A DNA stretch of 64,000 bases, taken from assembly GCA_015680685.1 (NCBI GenBank), contig MNCI01004848.1, positions 58,407 through 122,406 on the forward strand, in the 5' to 3' direction. Position numbers and translations under genes: made by a program. Source of the stretch: Gnetum montanum. Taxonomy: Eukaryota > Streptophyta > Gnetopsida > Gnetales > Gnetaceae. This document shows, one piece after another, positions 61,841 to 64,000 of the stretch (positions are counted from its first letter, which is position 1; every line of letters begins with the position of its first letter). The notes beneath the pieces were generated by a model, which ran no database searches, was not told the origin of the DNA, and saw nothing but the letters and a program-made list of their open reading frames with translations.

Positions 61841-61995
61841 CAATGAGAGGTTAGTTTAGTGGTAAGACACTTGATTTGGAAACTCTAGGTCATGGGCTCA
61901 ATTTTAGTAGACAATGCTAAGTTATATAAAGTTCTAATTGGACTATATATCTTATGGTGTACTTATGTTTCGCTTATTTTAGGTTCCAACACCCC
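61841..61995 (+). mobile_element. tRNA-derived SINE, family 1, with 15-bp TSD
   Basis: Head CAATGAGAGGTTAGTTTAGT with A-box-like TTAGTTTAGTGGT and B-box-like GGGCTCAATTT. Body includes ATATAAAGTTCTAATTGGAC. Ends TTTTAGGTTCCAACACCCC without a long A tail. Flanked by ataacatctacccaa (61826-61840) and ataacatctactcaa (61996-62010), one mismatch in 15. Confidence 0.85.
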
Positions 61996-62149
61996 ATAAC
62001 ATCTACTCAAATGCTATAAAAAAATATGCAACCAACTATAAAGAAGAGGTAGATGAGTAAAAAAGGACATAAAAATGAAGGGAATAAAATAAAAAAAGAA
62101 GATAGGGTTCATTGCGAGGGTAGCAATAGTAACATACTTAAAATACTTC

Positions 62150-63110
62150 CATAAAAACTAATTTAATAACACAACACTTTGTACTTAAAACCAAATATAT
62201 ACTAATCATTGTATCAATACTAATACCAACATACCGCATATAGCCAATACATCCTAACTACTATAGAAAATAATCTATACATTCCTTATCTTGACTAAAG
62301 TATATCCCTTCATGCAAAAACTTGAATCTTCAATCCTTTAATTTTAAACACCTAAAAATCTACATCTTTTTACTAACTTAAATTCCCTCTACAAAAAATA
62401 ATAATTATGCTAACAAACTTAAACTTGTAATTCCTTAATCAAAAAAGATATTAAAAAAAATCTCTTTCATACACAAACTTGCACCTCTAACACATCAAAT
62501 CTAAAAACATACTTACAAAAATCCATGATATCCTATATAGGTTATTTACCCTTACTACTACCTCTATAACAAAAACCAACAATCTAATATTGTATTGTTC
62601 TTTTAAACTAAATTAAAGATTATACTAGAACCAAATATACCTAATTATACCCTTACCCTACCAACTATAACCTACTAAACTAATGTAAAATACTCACATA
62701 CATCCCTATTATTATATTTCAAATAAATTTATATGACTTCTAATATAATTTTATACAAAGATTCCTTGAATCATATTAACATATTAAAAAAGAATCAAAA
62801 ACCAAAACTACCTATTAGTAGAAGAAACATCTTGTACTGTATATTCTTTCCTTCCTTTCTAACAACTATACCTTACTAAACTATTCTAAAAAACTCACAT
62901 ATATCCTCCCTTATCACATAAAAAACTAACTATAACCTTCTCATGAAATCTAGAACCTATAATCCTTACCATAACAACAATTGGAAAAGAAAAACTAAAT
63001 TACACATGACATGAAAAACCCATCAAGTTCCAAAATATAAAACATTTTCTACTACCCCCCCCTTCCTCCCACCTCTTACTAAATTAATAATGTAATATAT
63101 TATACTCACA
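62150..63110. repeat. G-poor dispersed repeat, copies 2 and 3
   Basis: Long stretch with very little G on the plus strand. Contains two diverged copies of the ctactaaact…cacata…tccc…atcaca block (about 62665-62730 and 62871-62935). No coding capacity seen. Confidence 0.5.
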
Positions 63111-63140
63111 ACCTAACTTTCAATTTTTGAACCCATAAAA

Positions 63141-63289
63141 AAGAAGGTGTTAGCCAAGTAGTAAGACTATTGATTTGAAAGCTCTAAGTCATGAATTGAT
63201 TTTGGTGGGAAATATAAAGTTTTAATTGGACTATATGTCTTGGGAATATGCTTATATTACAATTATTTTAAAGTTCCAATACCTCATAG
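63141..63289 (+). mobile_element. tRNA-derived SINE, family 1, with short TSD
   Basis: Head GAAGGTGTTAGCCAAGTAGT, body TATAAAGTTTTAATTGGACT then TGTCTTGGGAATATGCTTAT, and 3' end TTTAAAGTTCCAATACC, all matching the 61841 copy. Flanked by ttgaaccc at 63127-63134 and 63290-63297. Confidence 0.75.
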
Positions 63290-63507
63290 TTGAACCCTAT
63301 GACCCATGATTCAAGGAAGCTAGGCATCGCCCTTGAGTTTGGAAGTAGTCAAGTGTTTTAAAGCATGTCCAAGATGGACTATGTGTCAACATTCACAACA
63401 CCTGAATGTACAATATAAGTATATATAACATGTTAATCCACAAGTTAGGAGTGTAGTGAGTGCATCTCATAAAATTTTAGGTAACTTAAAATTTTTAGGT
63501 AACTAAT

Positions 63508-64000
63508 TGACGAGTGATGGAGTAATCCAACATCCAACCATACAAGTTACAAGTGTTCACATGTACCCTAATCGTAATCCATGGATGAGGCAATGTCATT
63601 ATGCTAGTAATTGGTTAAAGTTTAAGATTGTTGTCTTCCCACGTGAGCTAGTAAAATCTAGGTGTATGGTTGAATTCATTATGAGATATATGATAACTAA
63701 TGTTGTGTTGGCCATGTCTCTTAGCTACAATGGTAAAGTGTGGAAATAAGTCTGATTCTCAAGAAAATAGTAAAATAATCTACTTTAATCTAGTGCTATG
63801 AGTATCTATTCTTGGCTTGCCATACACGCCTTAGGCTCATGTCATCATTACTAGGATTACCAAGTGAGTTCACTATTGAGAAAATCAAGCAAAACCACTT
63901 CTGGGTTAACAAAAAATTACACTTAATGCTCAAAACCAATCGTACTCATTCTACTTTACTAATGAACAAGAAAAGTAAAGTACTTGGAAATGTAAATGAT
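63508..64000 (-). repeat. Diverged gypsy LTR (A/B/C type), cut by window edge
   Basis: In plus direction it begins TGACGAG and shows the same block order as element A's LTR read on plus: ccaaccatacaag…, gttgtcttccca…, aggtgtatggttgaat, attaccaag…, ccaatcgtactcatt. No primer site adjoins its left edge. It is therefore probably the 3' LTR of a minus-strand element extending right, or a solo LTR. Confidence 0.65.

Noticed and set aside
63507-63749. 80-codon plus frame at the right edge
   Set aside because: Lies antisense within a diverged LTR; no protein similarity recognised.
1-64000. A previously undescribed cellular system such as a gene cluster, defence locus or RNA machine
   Set aside because: Outside CHR24 every long protein-like frame is a decayed retroelement ORF; nothing supports a co-operating gene set.

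Overview
This is plant nuclear DNA: one complete intron-rich gene at the left edge, then about 50 kb of old, nested, heavily mutated transposable elements. The evidence is a conserved plant SNF2 ATPase gene with GT-AG introns, Ty3/gypsy elements with an Asp-tRNA-type primer site, a Ty1/copia element with an initiator-Met-tRNA-type primer site, a plant DUF4283/CCHC ORF remnant and tRNA-derived SINEs. The DNA is AT-rich. Element decay is advanced and LTR pairs differ visibly, which suggests a large, slowly purged seed-plant genome. The species cannot be fixed from the sequence.

Region 1 (81-12964, minus) is the only gene that looks functional. It has 21 exons joining to an open frame of 1179 codons for a CHR24/ERCC6-like (PICH-type) chromatin remodelling ATPase. 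All helicase motifs are present and every exon phase agrees. A CpG-rich leader and a TATA-like box lie at 12965-13235.

Region 2 (13.3-31.1 kb) holds two kinds of SINE with target-site duplications (TSDs), then a DUF4283/CCHC pseudogene (minus). That pseudogene is split by a 15-kb gypsy element A (15980-31011, minus, TSD CAATT). A carries dead gag-pol plus about 5 kb of unusual extra sequence. The extra part holds a long second ORF (a probable plant-transposon-type protein), a promoter-like leader with a possible intron, a 192-bp GC-rich tandem repeat, a 418-bp duplication and an assembly gap (20933-21449).

Region 3 (31.1-40.1 kb) holds a complete Ty1/copia-type element E (31781-38163, minus, TSD TACTA). 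It retains a gag gene but shows no recognisable pol.

Region 4 (40.1-57.5 kb) holds two related gypsy elements, B and C (plus), in tandem and sharing a U3-deleted middle LTR. Both have gag-pol with many stops.

Region 5 (57.5-64 kb) is gene-free, with SINE copies, G-poor repetitive tracts and a diverged gypsy LTR running off the right edge.

I found no new cellular system. The parts most worth following up are the second ORF and tandem repeat inside A, the gag-only copia element, the B/C composite and the SINE family with clear TSDs.
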